Below, piece after piece: positions 1-13,562 of a stretch of 64,000 nucleotides of DNA. A program made the translations under genes and the position numbers. The notes under the pieces were generated by a model, which was given only the letters and a program-made list of their open reading frames with translations, did no database searches and was not told the DNA's origin. The DNA is from Dipetalonema caudispina (taxonomy: Eukaryota; Nematoda; Chromadorea; Rhabditida; Onchocercidae): contig JABVXV010000138.1 in assembly GCA_013365325.1 (NCBI GenBank), positions 1-64,000 of the forward strand, read 5' to 3'. Position 1 is the first letter of the stretch. Each line of letters opens with the position of its first letter.

Positions 1-118
<118 letters not shown>

Positions 119-2774
119 TATCTATTATCTATTATTCTTACAGTATGTTTTTGATTAATGTCGCATTGCTCATAATTTTACTCTAAGGCCTCCAAAATTT
201 AGTGAAGCAGGAATGCTTATATACGATTTATCAAATGGCTAAGATTGAAGAACATAAATACTTTAGTGGCTTTTAGATCTCTTGACGGAACTTTATTGTC
301 ATTAATATTTATCACTAATTATTATCATTTTATCGATATCAAACATTAAAACAAACATTTGCTCAACTCTAACTACCACACATATTATCATATCCTCTTT
401 ATTCAAATTTCATGCATTTGTAATTTTAAAAACACGCAAAAACCCTTGATCAAACAACCACTGTCACACTCTTTTCCTCATATATTCAACAAATTCGCAA
501 AATTCACTCTCTCTCCGCTCATCACGCAGCTATTTCATCTTTTTCATCCTCTCAACTTCGTATCATTTCGTTTACAAAATGAATGTTCACTCTTTAGATA
601 AATCACATAAAGAGATGTAAATATAAGAAATAAATCAAATGAATATATGTCTATGCATCTCCTCATGTCTTAATTTCAATTTTCCCTTATCATATTTTTC
701 AAATTTTGACCTCAAAAACGGTTATTTGATTTTTAATTTTAGAAACGATCCTTAAGTGACGGAATTCATAATGATTTTTACAATTTTGCCATTAGTTGTG
801 CGTACTACAACCGATAATCATTCAAGTCATAGCCAAAATAAGATTTCTTTGTTTGTTATTAAATTAACCAAAAATTTTTTCATCGATAAATTTAAAGTGT
901 TGTCTGTCAGCAAGAAAATAGGAATATGAGTGATGGAAGCAACAAAACAGACACTTTTAAAAAAAAACTTAAAAGTTTGCTTCTTATAGATAAATGATCA
1001 AAATAAGTAACTAATTGTTTGCCACTGCTCATTATTTAGTGATAAATTATGGATGGAATGAGTTATTATTTCATATTCTAATGCATTATAGTATTTACTT
1101 TTCCTTTTTTTTTTTCCATTTTAAATTTATGTTTTTTTTAATAAGATATTTCATGGAAAAATGGTTAGAAATGGAAGTATAAAATTTATGTGAGAAAAAC
1201 CTTTAAAATAAACGAAAAAAATGTTCTTTTCTGTTAAATTTTGATTAGTATCGTTAGCAGAATTTTCCAAAATATCAACTGCAAGTCTAACTTTTGTCGA
1301 ATTATTTCGAAATAAGCTGTGATCGGTGTGTTTGATAGAATTAGGGTTAAAGGTTAAATCAACAAATTAGCCTACTTTGACTTTATAAGAATACATCGCA
1401 TACAAGAGATAAAATTAATAGTTCGTTTTCGGATATCAAAATTGGATGTAAGTTTTTTCTTTTAGGGTTCATACCACACATATTTCCCTTTATTAGACTT
1501 CTACAACTATTCTTTTTTTATAGTGCTTTCATTAAATAATTCATTTTTTTTTTTCAAATTACAAGAAAGCTAACTTTTTACTATATTTGGTGATTAAGAA
1601 TTAACTTGTATGATTATTTCAAGCTTGGTAATTATTTTTTGCTAGAAATTTATCATCCAAAACTGCTGAACTTTCTCATTCATTTAGCAGTTTTTCTTTT
1701 GAAAGTTTAAAAGTAATGAGACATCAAGTATCAAGTCATTTTCACGTTAAACATCTTTGACGTTAAGGGGATCGATTTCAAAGTTTTAGCAAACTGCATA
1801 TTTTTAAAAATTTTGAAATATCATCTTCAATAAAATAATAATTGTACTGATGATATTCATTAAATTTGTCATGTTTTACGTATATCTAATGATCGTGTTC
1901 GATTACATTGCATCTTAATGAATGCGATTTATGCACTCAGTAAATTGGTAAATGATACTTATCACTTCCGGTGGACAAATAGCACGGCAATATCAGGAAC
2001 ATATATAATTCATGGATATTATCTGATCATAATTATTTTTCATTTCTCATCAAACTTCTTATCCATTTATTTTTCAGAACTTCAGTGGAAGTTTACAAAA
2101 ACCACATATTGCAAAGCAGTAGTTATTGTAATGATTTGATTATTATTTAGGTTATTAAAATGTTTCAGTATTACTTGCAGCATCAAATGAGCTTAACTTA
2201 GCAGTAAACTTACAACATTTCTTCATTTCCTATTTGCATTGCAAATGTTAACGTTACTTAATTTTTTTTTATCTGTTTTCAAATTTTCATCTTCTTCTTT
2301 TTCATTCCTTAATTTTGCTTTTATTTTTTAATAATTAATTTGCTGGATAATTTATACCATATATGTATATGTTTATGTAATAACAAAAGTATTATTATTT
2401 CATCCATCATGGAATTTTCACTGTTATATGCATTTCTCAAACAATTTTTTTATTTCATTTTTCTTTTTTTCCTTTTTAATTTCATTCATTTTAGCTATAC
2501 ATACAATGAATTTTCCACATATACTTATCTTTTTTTCTTTTCTTTTTTTTTTTTTCTTGAATGTAGAAAATTATAATTGTTATTGAAACATAAGAATGTA
2601 CAAATAATCTTTTTTTGTTAACTTTCAAGCTTTCGTCAATTGTAAAGATATTATTTAAGCATAGGAGTTGAAAGTTTAAGCTTAAATATAAATTGATTAG
2701 CATTCTTTATCATTAAAATTAACAACAATTCTTACTAAATTATTATTAATATGTATGTACGAAAAGTATATTGC

Positions 2775-2777
<3 letters not shown>
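119..2777. other. gene-free AT-rich stretch
   Basis: No spliced coding pattern or family match was seen on either strand. The short open frames are Phe/Ile/Leu/Lys-rich translations of T and A runs. Nothing else specific was recognised. Confidence 0.6.

Positions 2778-2854
<77 letters not shown>
2778..2854. repeat. (GT)n dinucleotide microsatellite
   Basis: About 77 bases of GT repeat with one TTTG interruption near 2791. Frames across it give meaningless Cys-Val or Thr-His strings. Confidence 0.97.
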
Positions 2855-2857
<3 letters not shown>

Positions 2858-5800
2858 TAGAAGTACGTCTGTATATGAACAAATAAGAATAAAATTAAAT
2901 GAAAATAACAGTAACTCTCCTAAATATATCAATGTTTTCATATGTGTTGACGTATATGTATACGCATACGTTTTGTATGTTTGTATATGTTATTGTTATA
3001 AATGTATGTCAACGTATACAACTATTAGATCATTTATATTCATTGATTTTTCATATCGTAATCAAGTCAATTTTTGCATAACATCCGGAAATTCATTCTT
3101 ATAAATTCTGTAATATAATACATCTATTATGATTAATTGATAATTTCCCCGGAATTAACTAATGATTTTCAACCGGACGATATTTTTTTTTTTGCTATCT
3201 GTTATAACAAGCTAACATTACTTTTCTCCTTATTTGTGCTATAAATATTGTTGAAACAATAGTTACTTTGTAGATAAGCATTTACCTAACAGTGTTTGCT
3301 TAGTGTTTTCGATGAACTATTATTCGCCTTATTTACTCAGCAGAAATATGCCTGTTTGAAATTGTGTATTAAGCGATAAATATTGCGAATTTTGCGTGAA
3401 TCGAATATTGGCTGATGATGAAATCAATCGGATGATACCAATTCTTTCATCTTTTTCTCATTTAACGATTTACCCCACGGATGGATTAAAGAGAATGATT
3501 TGACGATTAGCATCATAGGCATTCTCGTTCAAAAGATTAACGGATCGCCGTCTATCAGCGTCATTGGATGAGCAAGTACTTCATTAAATAATCTGATGGT
3601 AAAATGCCAAAATGAGTCATTCTCGAGAATTTTAAATACATCGCCATATAAACTGTATGTGTATGTAATGAAAATAACATATTGGATCGAAAAGCAGGTA
3701 AACTGATCGATCTGTGATCGTATTTGAATGAAACTATAAACATTACATCGAACAATCAAGTAATCTTTGTGATATAAATCGGGGAAATACCGAGAGAAAA
3801 ACAAAAAAAAAAAAAAAAGAAAGCAAGTTAAATTTTTCATATCATGAATTCCCCAAAGAATGAAACTGATTGGATTATTTTATTGAAGATCTGAGAAAAT
3901 TTTTAAATCGTTTTTTTTTTTTTTCTTTTTTTGTTATAACATTCATACAATCAATTTCTGTTATATTTGTAATGTATTTAAGCTGAAAAATTTCACCTTT
4001 ATTTTCCATTTTCTTTTCGTTGACAAAAATGAATAATGTCATCTAACAATGCTGATTGCTTACTATCCGAAATTTCTAACGATCATTTCTAAGTTTAAAT
4101 ATTTGAATAGAGTTGAAATACGAATAGTAATAATGAAACTGTAAATATTTTGGAGATGTACAAATATCATTTGTATACCACTAATGCTTGCCAACTTAAA
4201 TGTCGTTTGTTGTCATAAAATGCATATTCTGATTTTTTCCTTTACTTTTTTCTCTTTTTTTTTTTACTTTTTTTTAATAATATTCATAAGTTTGAGTTTT
4301 GATTACGAAAAAGTATGTACCGTTTACACCTACTTTAAGCAGTTTTTCGATGGTTAGAATTTTTTTCCATTTTAAAAAGAATTAGAAAAAAAAGGAAAAG
4401 GATATTTTTGATTAATATGGAATTTACTTTTAATAATAGCAGAATTGATGATAATAGATGAAGTTGTATGCTTTTTTTTGAAAGAAAGCATAAAATTGAT
4501 ATGTAAGAGTTGATTAACTTAATTATTCTTATTGCATTTGCAAACAATGAAGGCAAAAAAGAAGTGCACAAATTTTATTGACCTTGACCTTTTTTTATAT
4601 ATTGCTTGCTTAAATTGTATCGCTTAGCTCCCTTTTTTTTTTTTCAGAAGTTTTTTTTTTTTTCTCCCTTCATTACATCCTTTAACTTTTTGAGAATTGA
4701 AATAGGAAGAAAGAAAAAGAAACATTGTTTAAAGTGAAACGGTTTTTTTTTTTTTTGTTTGTTTTTTGGCTTATCTGACAAATTTATAAAAATCGTTTTT
4801 TGATTATCTTCCTCGCAAATTTCAGTTGTAGTTGACAAGTGTAAACGACGGGCTGATAAGTTATCACCGAGAAATGATATAAATGTGTCCATATGTTTGC
4901 GTTCGATCCTTGCAATGATTGATATTAGAAGCGATAAGAATGTCTCGCCATTCCAAATGCACTATTGTATTTGCATTTGCAAAAATTGGAATTGATTTTC
5001 TTACTTTCAATAAATTTCCATCTCAATAATTAATTTTTATGTTGTAATCAGAATTTAATGTTACAGTTAAATCAAATTGCAATATCACATTCGAATATTT
5101 TTGTTTTCCTTTCTTTTTTTTTTTTTTTTTTAAACTTGGACATTCAATTCGACCTTTTTTTTTTTATTGAAACTTACATCTTTGTTTAGTAATTTCGGCA
5201 TATTTCTAAATTGTCACAAACTGTTTCAACTTTATAATACTTCAACAATTTCTCACATTTCTCTTCCCCATTTTACAACATTTTCACCGTATCTCGAACT
5301 TTCTTCAATCTTGACATACTTCAACAACTTCTCGAACTTCAACATCCGTTTATTTCTTTCCATCTCCCTCTCTCTCTCTCCCTTCCCCTATCTCTCTCAT
5401 ACACCCTTTAAGTTAATATGATGAAGAGCTCTTTTCATCCTTTTCTTTTTTTTTTTTTTTCTCTTCTTGACATTTAGCATCCGATACTAAAGCTTTTTTT
5501 CTTTTTTTTTTTTTTATGTTAACATCCATATTTTCATGCTTTGAATGAGCATTTGTATGAATAATGAAGAAAAGTATTATGAATAGCCTTCATGCGTTGG
5601 CATTTTTAGCCATAATATCGAAGTTAATGTAATCTTTTCATATAGTTACGGTAATATCGAGAAGTTCCTTTAAGCTTCTTTTACTTTGTTGAAGAAAAAA
5701 GGAAAAAAAAAAAAGAAAAAAAAAGAAAAAAGATGTATTAGTTGGTGTTATTTTGAATTAATTTTTAACATTCTGAACATTTTATTCAAATTATTGTTCT

Positions 5801-7696
5801 TTCAAAAATTTTATTATTAAATGAAAGTGTATAGAGATGATGATAACAAAGGTAACGATTTTACGCAGCAAGAAAAAAAAAAAAAGAAGAAAAGAAAAAG
5901 AGAAATGGATATGAACATTTTTGGTTAGATATAAACCGTATATCTTAATTAGTAAATTTATAATTTATAAATTAACACTATTCACATGTGAAGTTAAGAA
6001 AGCGTTAAAGTTGTCGAAGATCAGATAATGAATGATTCATCATCTTTACACTTTTCATCTTACATAGCAATACGCCATCCTGAAATTGGAATGATTCATC
6101 GCCAATAAGTTTCCTTAAAATCAGTTTAATGGTATATTTAAAATTGCTATATTTAAAATAACATTTAAAGAAGCATGAAAAATCGAAATGTACACAAGGA
6201 GAAGAGGGAGTGAGAGGGAGAAGGAAGGTGAAAGAGATTTTCCGCCTCCAAAAAGGACATGATGGAAACAATTGAAATTGGATGCAATGCTATGGCAAAC
6301 ACCGTTTATTTCTTTCCCCTCCCCCGCCTTTATTTCCCTTTCTCCTCCCGTTTTTCATCCTTTTTCCTCTCCCTTTAACTTTGTGTCATTTGTCGTGATC
6401 AAGTTCTTTTCTTTCTTTCGCCCCCATTTTCCAATTCATGCATCCCTCATCCTTTCTTTTGCATTTAAGGGCTAAGGTCGAGGTCAAAATCATTTTTAAC
6501 TATACACTCCTAAAATCACCTTCCTCTCTCTCTTCCTCTTCTTCTCTTTCTCTCTCTCCTCACACATTTTTTTTTTTTTTTTTAAATCAGCTATGTAGCC
6601 ATACGACAATCACTTTTCCCTTACTTTTTTACCTCTCTAACTCTCCTTGTCTTAATTTGATTTAAGTGATTTTTCAATTTTTTTAATCGATTTTGTTGAA
6701 GGTTACTACGAAAAAAAAAATAAGAAAAAAGAATGTCAGAAAGTATACTACAATGCATCTTTTCTAATATGTTTAAAGTTGCTATTACATACGTTGACAC
6801 TATTAAATTATAATCATTTGTTCTTAAATTTTTTCACTTTCAAAATTGATATGCAAATGCATTCAATTTATATCAAAGCGAGACGAGTAATATGGTACTT
6901 ATGAAATTTGTCAACCAGAAAAAGTTATGAAATTGAAAAGGTGATATTTCAAATTTATTAATTTCAACAATTTTTTTTCCCTTATTTTGCTAATCAAATA
7001 TTTCAAACTTTAATTTTAACTATTCCTTATGAATATTGGCAAATTTGACAAATGCTAGCTTAAATGTCCAGGTAAATTTGTTGATCTTAACAATATATGA
7101 TTCTCTTTATTAATTTGAAACTACCCCAATTAAACTTGAAACAAAAGCTAACACTTCGATAATTACTCATTCCAGAAACTTCTGTTTTTTTTTTCTCTCC
7201 ATCTCCAACTTACAAATCCATTCATTATTTTCTAATTTTGAGAACCAATGTTTCAATTAGCATATCTTGACCCATATCCATTTGTGACCTATGCATGTCC
7301 TTCCTATACGTAGTATTATAATTCTGATTTTCTTCTTTTTTTTTTTCTTCTCTTTTGTTCATTAAATCATAAAATGAAATCTGCACGATTCCGATAAATC
7401 AAAAACAAAATATATTTGTCTAATAATTCATTTATTAAACTTTGTGTAAGTATGCAAACGTGATATGTTAATTTGAACAGTGCCAAAAATCTATTAATTT
7501 CATTAAGATTCTCAATCTCCGTCCTGCCTTAATTTATGAAAGAAAAATGTGAATTAGTCATTTTCAATATCGTTTGAGCTAAATTACTGATCAAACTTTT
7601 CAAACACTTAATAAATCGATTGATTTAGCCTTATCATGTTTCTATCTCATTTACTGTTGCAATAGTATATCATAATTTATCTCGCAATTTTCTCAG
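2855..7696. other. gene-free stretch rich in T/A homopolymers
   Basis: Many runs of 10-18 T or A and pyrimidine-rich tracts (for example 5367-5400 and 6525-6565). Two minus-strand stretches (about 3530-3660 and 4785-4892) read more like protein than the background, but no frame-consistent exon chain could be built. Confidence 0.5.
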
Positions 7697-7883
7697 TAAT
7701 AATTATTATTATCATTATTATTACCATTATTATCAATTATTATTATTACTTATTATTACCAATTATTATTATTAATTATTATTATTATTAATTGTCATTA
7801 TTATTAATTATTATTATTGATCATTATTATTAATTATTATCATTAATTGTTATTATTATTATTATTATTATTAATTATTATTT
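7697..7883. repeat. imperfect ATT/ATTA repeat tract
   Basis: About 187 bases of ATT units interspersed with AATT, CATT and GATT variants; a degenerate microsatellite like those at 1-118 and 10335-10510. Confidence 0.9.
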
Positions 7884-8431
7884 CTATACTGTTCTTATTT
7901 ATTATATTTGCGGCATCCTCTTTCATTTTTCTCTAACCATAAAAAGCAATCTTTCCTTGCTTTTTTTTTTTTCCTTCTCTCTCCTTCTTCCTCACAATCA
8001 TCCTTGTAGTTATAATGGGCAATTAGTCGAAAAAATTTTTTAGGTCGCAGTACAATGTTTAATTCCGGCTATTTTATAATTATCCTTAGCAACGTGTCTA
8101 TCCTATAGTAATTGAGTGTAAAGATTTTTTAAAAAAATGGGATTATATGAAGTATAGAAATGTAGGATGTAAATATAAATTGTTAAAATTTCCGGAAAAA
8201 AAAAAAAAAAAAAAAAAGGAAAGCTAACTTAATACATTTCATAGATGAAATTTTGGAATAAAGAAATTTCTCATTTTTATTCTTCTTCTTAAATTTAATC
8301 CTAACTTAAAATGTTATTCGTTTAGTAAATTATATTTTAAAGATGAAAAGTAAAACTTTATAATTTATTTCAAATTAATATTGTCAATTTTTCCCAAATA
8401 ATTTTATGAAATTTATCATACAAGTTTCATA

Positions 8432-8569
8432 CATCATTCATCCTACAAGTTTACTGCTTTTTGCCTACTTTCCTTTCCTCTCAACACTCCCTCCTAATGG
8501 TAGCATAAAATTTTGAATAATAAATTTTATCAAATAAATTAAACAGCATTACTGCGAAACAAATTACAT
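8432..8569. repeat. diverged direct duplication, copy 1
   Basis: This segment resembles 8892-9020 in the same orientation, at roughly 70-75% identity by eye with small indels. Read on the minus strand, both copies encode a shared peptide core MLFNLFDKIYY, but copy 1 then meets stops. It may derive from an old coding exon or from a non-autonomous element. Confidence 0.6.
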
Positions 8570-8891
8570 CATATTTTTATGGAATTTTCCAAAACATTTT
8601 TCCTGCAAAAATCATTAAATTTTTAATTTAAATATGCTAAATTTACTGACGAATTATTATTAAATTTTTTCACCAAAAATAATTTTCGTTGCAGGCATGT
8701 CCTTTTCAATCATTGATCATTTTCTTTTCCTATGCTCTCATTAGAATCCGTATTAACTTACCAAAGTTTATTAATTTTGATAAGTTAATAAGGTAGAATT
8801 TATATTTGAAACTCTCGAAGTGACAAGAATACTCGGATATTTGATTGCAATAAAAGAAATATTGTGGTCAATTCTATTCAAAGATTTATCA

Positions 8892-9020
8892 ACATCATTC
8901 ATCATACAAATTTCCTGTTTCTGTCCCGCCTGCTCTCTTCCTCCAACATTTCCAATATAAAAATTTGTATAGTATATTTTATCAAACAAATTAAACAGCA
9001 TTGATGCGAAAGAAATTACA
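8892..9020. repeat. diverged direct duplication, copy 2
   Basis: Partner of 8432-8569, about 450 bases downstream. The minus frame is open across it (from about 9037 down to 8771, 88 codons) and shares the MLFNLFDKIYY core with copy 1. No splice-consistent gene could be built around it, so it is recorded as a repeat. Confidence 0.6.
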
Positions 9021-9163
9021 CTGGCAATTATATCCAAATTGTACGTCCGGAATTATCTGGCCCAATTGTTGGAAATTTAAATGTTTTAATACAGTTTACG
9101 GATTCAGATGATGATCTATTCTGCTCCATTAATTATGAAAGATCAACTTGAATATTTGTATTT

Positions 9164-9343
9164 ATGGATCGACATAACAAATTTAACCATCCAACGGTAA
9201 ATATACTAAGCATCGACAACTACATTAAACTTTTTCAATGGTATGATAAGAAAGGCATAGCTATCAGAAATGGTAATATACAACGATCCGAGTTACTTTT
9301 GTCATTATTACAAGGATATTTATCACCAAAAGCACAGAAATGA
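9164..9343 (+). pseudogene. 59-residue coding-like open frame, possible decayed gene
   Basis: ATG to TGA, 59 codons with balanced composition (ending LLSLLQGYLSPKAQK), unlike the low-complexity frames around it. Just upstream, 9040-9180 is readable in two other frames as protein-like peptides, one containing QFTDSDDDLFCSINYE. That pattern would fit a frameshifted remnant. No family was recognised and an intact gene is not supported. Confidence 0.2.
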
Positions 9344-10334
9344 TAACTGTTCTAAAACCATTCTTCCACAAGGTATAGAATGATTAGCATATTGCTTTTT
9401 TCATTACATCATTTATTATTACTTGATATTGATTTTCCTTTTTCCTGTCGTTGTTGAAAAACTTGAAATATAATTTCAAACTTCCAAATTTTCTTTTCTT
9501 TACTTCATTGAAATCCACTGACTCTTTTACGAATTAAATAAAAGCGGCTTTATAAATTTCTTAATTCGTTTTTTACTATAAATACGATGATGTATGATAT
9601 CATTCTACGATGAAGTAAACCTTTCCAATTTTTTTTCTTCTCTTTTCTGTTTTTAAACTAATAAAAAATTGTTTATTAATTTAATTATGAATAATAATAG
9701 TAATGAAAGGTAGAATGATATTAATGCTCGTTCCAATAATTGATTGTAAAGTTGAAATGATTGCTACTTATTCAATGTAAAAGAATCGGATGAAGTAATT
9801 GGAGTGTTTACCACTTATTCACTGATAACTTAATGAGAAATAGCGGCTTATTTTCATTTGTAAATTTTATGAATAGGATAGATTGCTTGTTGGATTAATA
9901 ACATTTCACTTATTACATGATAATATCTCAGGTTTAATTAAAAATCAATTGATTATGATAAGTGATACAGCGCTTTCTATTTTTACAATGCTTTTGTGGA
10001 ATGTTAAATTGTCACCAGGTTTCATGACAATTTTTTTTTTCTTTTTTTTTTTTTTTTGAGAAAAAATTTGATGTATGGAATAGATTGGAAGACAAATTTT
10101 GCTTTCAAAAGCACGTAATGACTAATTGAATGATGGTATACTTTAAAATCTTTGGTTTAAACATTTTAATAACTAGTTAAAATATTCACCCTCTTCCTCT
10201 CCCTCTCCCTCTGTCTCTTTCTTTCTCGTGTCCATAATTACAAACTACACACCTATTGGATCCTGAATTTGTTTGAGTGCTGGATGGAATGTAGTAAAAT
10301 CTCTAGCACCATTTAAATTCAGTATTCCAACCGG

Positions 10335-10510
10335 ATATTATATATTATATATTATATTATCATTATTATTATTTACTATTATTATTTATTATTATTATTA
10401 TCATTATTATTATTATTTATTATTATTATCACTATTATTGTCATTTATTATTATTATTATTATTGTTATTATTATTATGATTATTATTATTATTAATTAT
10501 TATTGTTACT
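10335..10510. repeat. imperfect ATT repeat tract
   Basis: About 175 bases of ATT/ATTT units with scattered C and G substitutions. The plus-strand open frame of 111 codons crossing it is a Tyr/Ile-rich artefact of the repeat. Confidence 0.92.
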
Positions 10511-13500
10511 ATCAATCTTTCCTTGCAATGGTAAAGTTGATCCATCCAGTATTTCAACAGTTATGTTGTTTTCGTTTTAAAATTTCAACCTTTCTAGCTT
10601 CATTTTAGATTGTAAACAATTATCAAATAATAACCAAAACGGTACTGTATGAAATTATAGGTCAAGAGTAATATATACCACATTGATCTCATCACTATTA
10701 TTACCATTATTATATTTGAATTATGTCAAAATTTGATCATTTATTGCATGGTATTCAATTACTTCAAATTCAATTATTCCTTGCCATAATATTTTGTTAT
10801 TTGAACGTATTCCAATGTTTTTGCTAATTTATGTATTCATATTCTGCCATACATTTCACAAATTGTAGTTGATATCATTCATTTTTCCAGTTTCCTTATA
10901 TGAAAGCATCTCATCTCATTTCATTTCACTCTTCTCTTTCCTTTCTAATTAATCAACAGCAAAGTAAGCGAGACAAAATTACATCTCTTAAAGAGTATAC
11001 AATTTTACTTAAATATGCTTAAATGCAATAATCAAACTAACCAAGGAATGCTAACTAACATATATCGATGTTTTATGCTTAGCAACCCATACTTTCATAT
11101 TATGATATCACAAAAATTTCCCTCCCATTCTTCTCTTTTCTCTCTCTCCACCTTCTTCTTTTTTTCGCCTTATTACTTATTTTGCAATAAAAAAAAGATT
11201 TGAAAATATTTATAAGAGATTACTTTAGAATAATTTTATGCCTATCCTATGATTTGGTTTTTTTTCTCCTTCTTTTTCATCAATTTAAATTTGATGATTT
11301 TTGTTTATTACTAATCCATTAAGTGCCGATGATAAATAATAACTTATTGTTCATAATTTTTAATTTCATTACCTTTAATTTGATTTGATTGAAACTATTT
11401 CATATAAATTTATAATTGAAGTATTATAAGAGTATTCATACTTTATTATCCATTTTAATCAGTAGGTCGTGGCGTCACGTAGACATAACACGGCTAACAC
11501 GTTAGTTGTCAAAAAATCTACGCATAAATTTTTTGCTGTTCTAATTGTAATATAGTCCGTTCACGTTAACACTTATAGCTTTTAATCAGACAAAAAAAAA
11601 AAAGGAAAATTGACAATTTGGACAATTCGATTTGGTTTCTTTAACATCATTTTCCAAATTTACACTTTTTCGGATAATTTGAAATTTTAATCCGTTGATG
11701 GAATAAATCGGATCGGATATAATAGCATATTATGAACGTATTTTTTTTCTTTTCATATTGCAAGCAATGTTAACAAATAAATTTGTTTTTGCATGAAATT
11801 TGATATTACTTCCTTCGTTCATCCTCTCAAATTCTTTACAATTTCAGGTTACAAGTTATGGACCCTCTACCCATTTCTCTCCTCTTATCATAAAACAGGA
11901 TTATAATTCAATCATTTTGTATTTAACGCTTTTTTTTTCCTTCTCCTCTCTCTCTCTCTCTCTTTCTTGTCTCCTTTAATTTTATTTAAATAAGTGGTCA
12001 TCTTATCAATGAGCAAAAATTGAGTTAGAATAGATGAATGGTTTAAATTTTGATCATTTTGTAGAGATATCTTACAGATATGCTTCATATAGAAAAAGCA
12101 CATCGTAATGATTTCAAAAGATAACTCGTTTCAATTTTATCTTTTATTTTTTTTTAAATGATATTTCCACCTGAAGTAAAAATCCTTTTTGATTGATTCT
12201 TTACTTCCTCTAAAAAATTTTTGGGTAAAATTGTAACTGTTGAGAAACAGCAAAAGAAAAATGAAGAGAAAAAAATTATTAACTTAATTACACTGAAGAG
12301 CTGGCTCAGTTCCGTTTCTTTAAAGTATTACAAAAGCGTAGCTGTAAAATGTCATATATCGAAATTTAAAAAGGAATTAAATAATGTTTTACCTTCATTA
12401 AAATGATATAGTTGGATGAGTTTATTTCATTCTTTACAAATTGAATATACTGATGCTGAAGCAAATTACTTCAACATTATTTCTGATGAATTTAAATCTC
12501 TGAATTATAAAAACATATAAATATATAAAAAATTTGACAAAATTAAATGTATTGATTTCTAGGAAGCAAAAATCAGAATATAAACGTTTGCAGAGCAATT
12601 CTTTCCGTTACAATTACTTGTGAAATTTTGTAAAATGTTTTGGAATTCAAATTAAAAAACTTTTTTTTTGTTTTTTGTATTGTCTTAAATTTGAATGTTA
12701 TCATTAATATAACATTACGCTGTTTTCAGCTTTTTCCTTGCAGCGGTACAATTTTTATGTTACCGTTGATTTTAATGTACCTTGATAATTGAAGATTACA
12801 GTTTTGGTAGGATGGAAAATTTTTAGATGAAATTGAAAGTTAATTTCAATCCTAGCTTATCACCAATCTTTGATCATCCAACCAACACATTGTAAATAAT
12901 TCTTGTTACTGTGCAATCAATAAAGTGGTAAAAGTGGTCACAAATGACATATGGAGTGACAGTGAAAAATACGATCTGACCAGTAAATAAATATATGATA
13001 GATAGCTTAAAATTACAAAAACGATTTGTTAAGATGAAAATTTCACACCTTGCTAAGTGAATCATTCCAAATCTTTTTTTGGAATTTATTTAATCATAAC
13101 CAATGGATAACAACGATGAAAGAATCCGTCAGTATTTTTATCCGGAAAAAATATACCTTTTAAGTTTTTCATCATTACGGAAGCACTTTTTTTTTTATCA
13201 TTCACCAACAGAAAGATGTGTGTTAATGATTGCTTCGTTTGGAAACGTAATAGTTTACACGTGACGTGATTCAGAAATTTCCAGACGTTCACATTTGTTT
13301 CTGTCATTACACGTCAACTTCTGGGACTATGGGAGAAAAAAACTTGCTGAGATAGTTAGTCTGTGAAATATTCAAGAATTTAAATTAATCAAAATTTTAA
13401 TCAAACATTCTCACGGATCATCTTTTAGTTGACTGTTTGGAAATAAATACTTGGAAATCAGTTCATTTCATTTCATTTCATTTCATGTTTTATATTACGT

Positions 13501-13562
13501 CAACAAAGCTGGAGATTTCTAACTTGCATTCGTCTTTTATTATTGAGAGAAATTTTTGAAGA
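10511..13562. other. gene-free upstream region with a TTTCA repeat
   Basis: No supported gene. Near 13463-13487 there are about five tandem TTTCA units roughly 80 bases before the start of the next gene, which may belong to its promoter or 5' untranslated region. Confidence 0.5.

Noticed and set aside
2697..3104. Open frames of 61-117 codons over the GT repeat
   Set aside because: They are translations of the microsatellite (Cys-Val or Thr-His runs) without splice or family support.
3529..4892. Two protein-like minus-strand stretches (about 3530-3660 and 4785-4892)
   Set aside because: A few residues look non-random, but no consistent exon chain, start or domain could be found.
10273..10608. 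111-codon plus-strand open frame
   Set aside because: Mostly Tyr/Ile/Leu from the degenerate ATT repeat.
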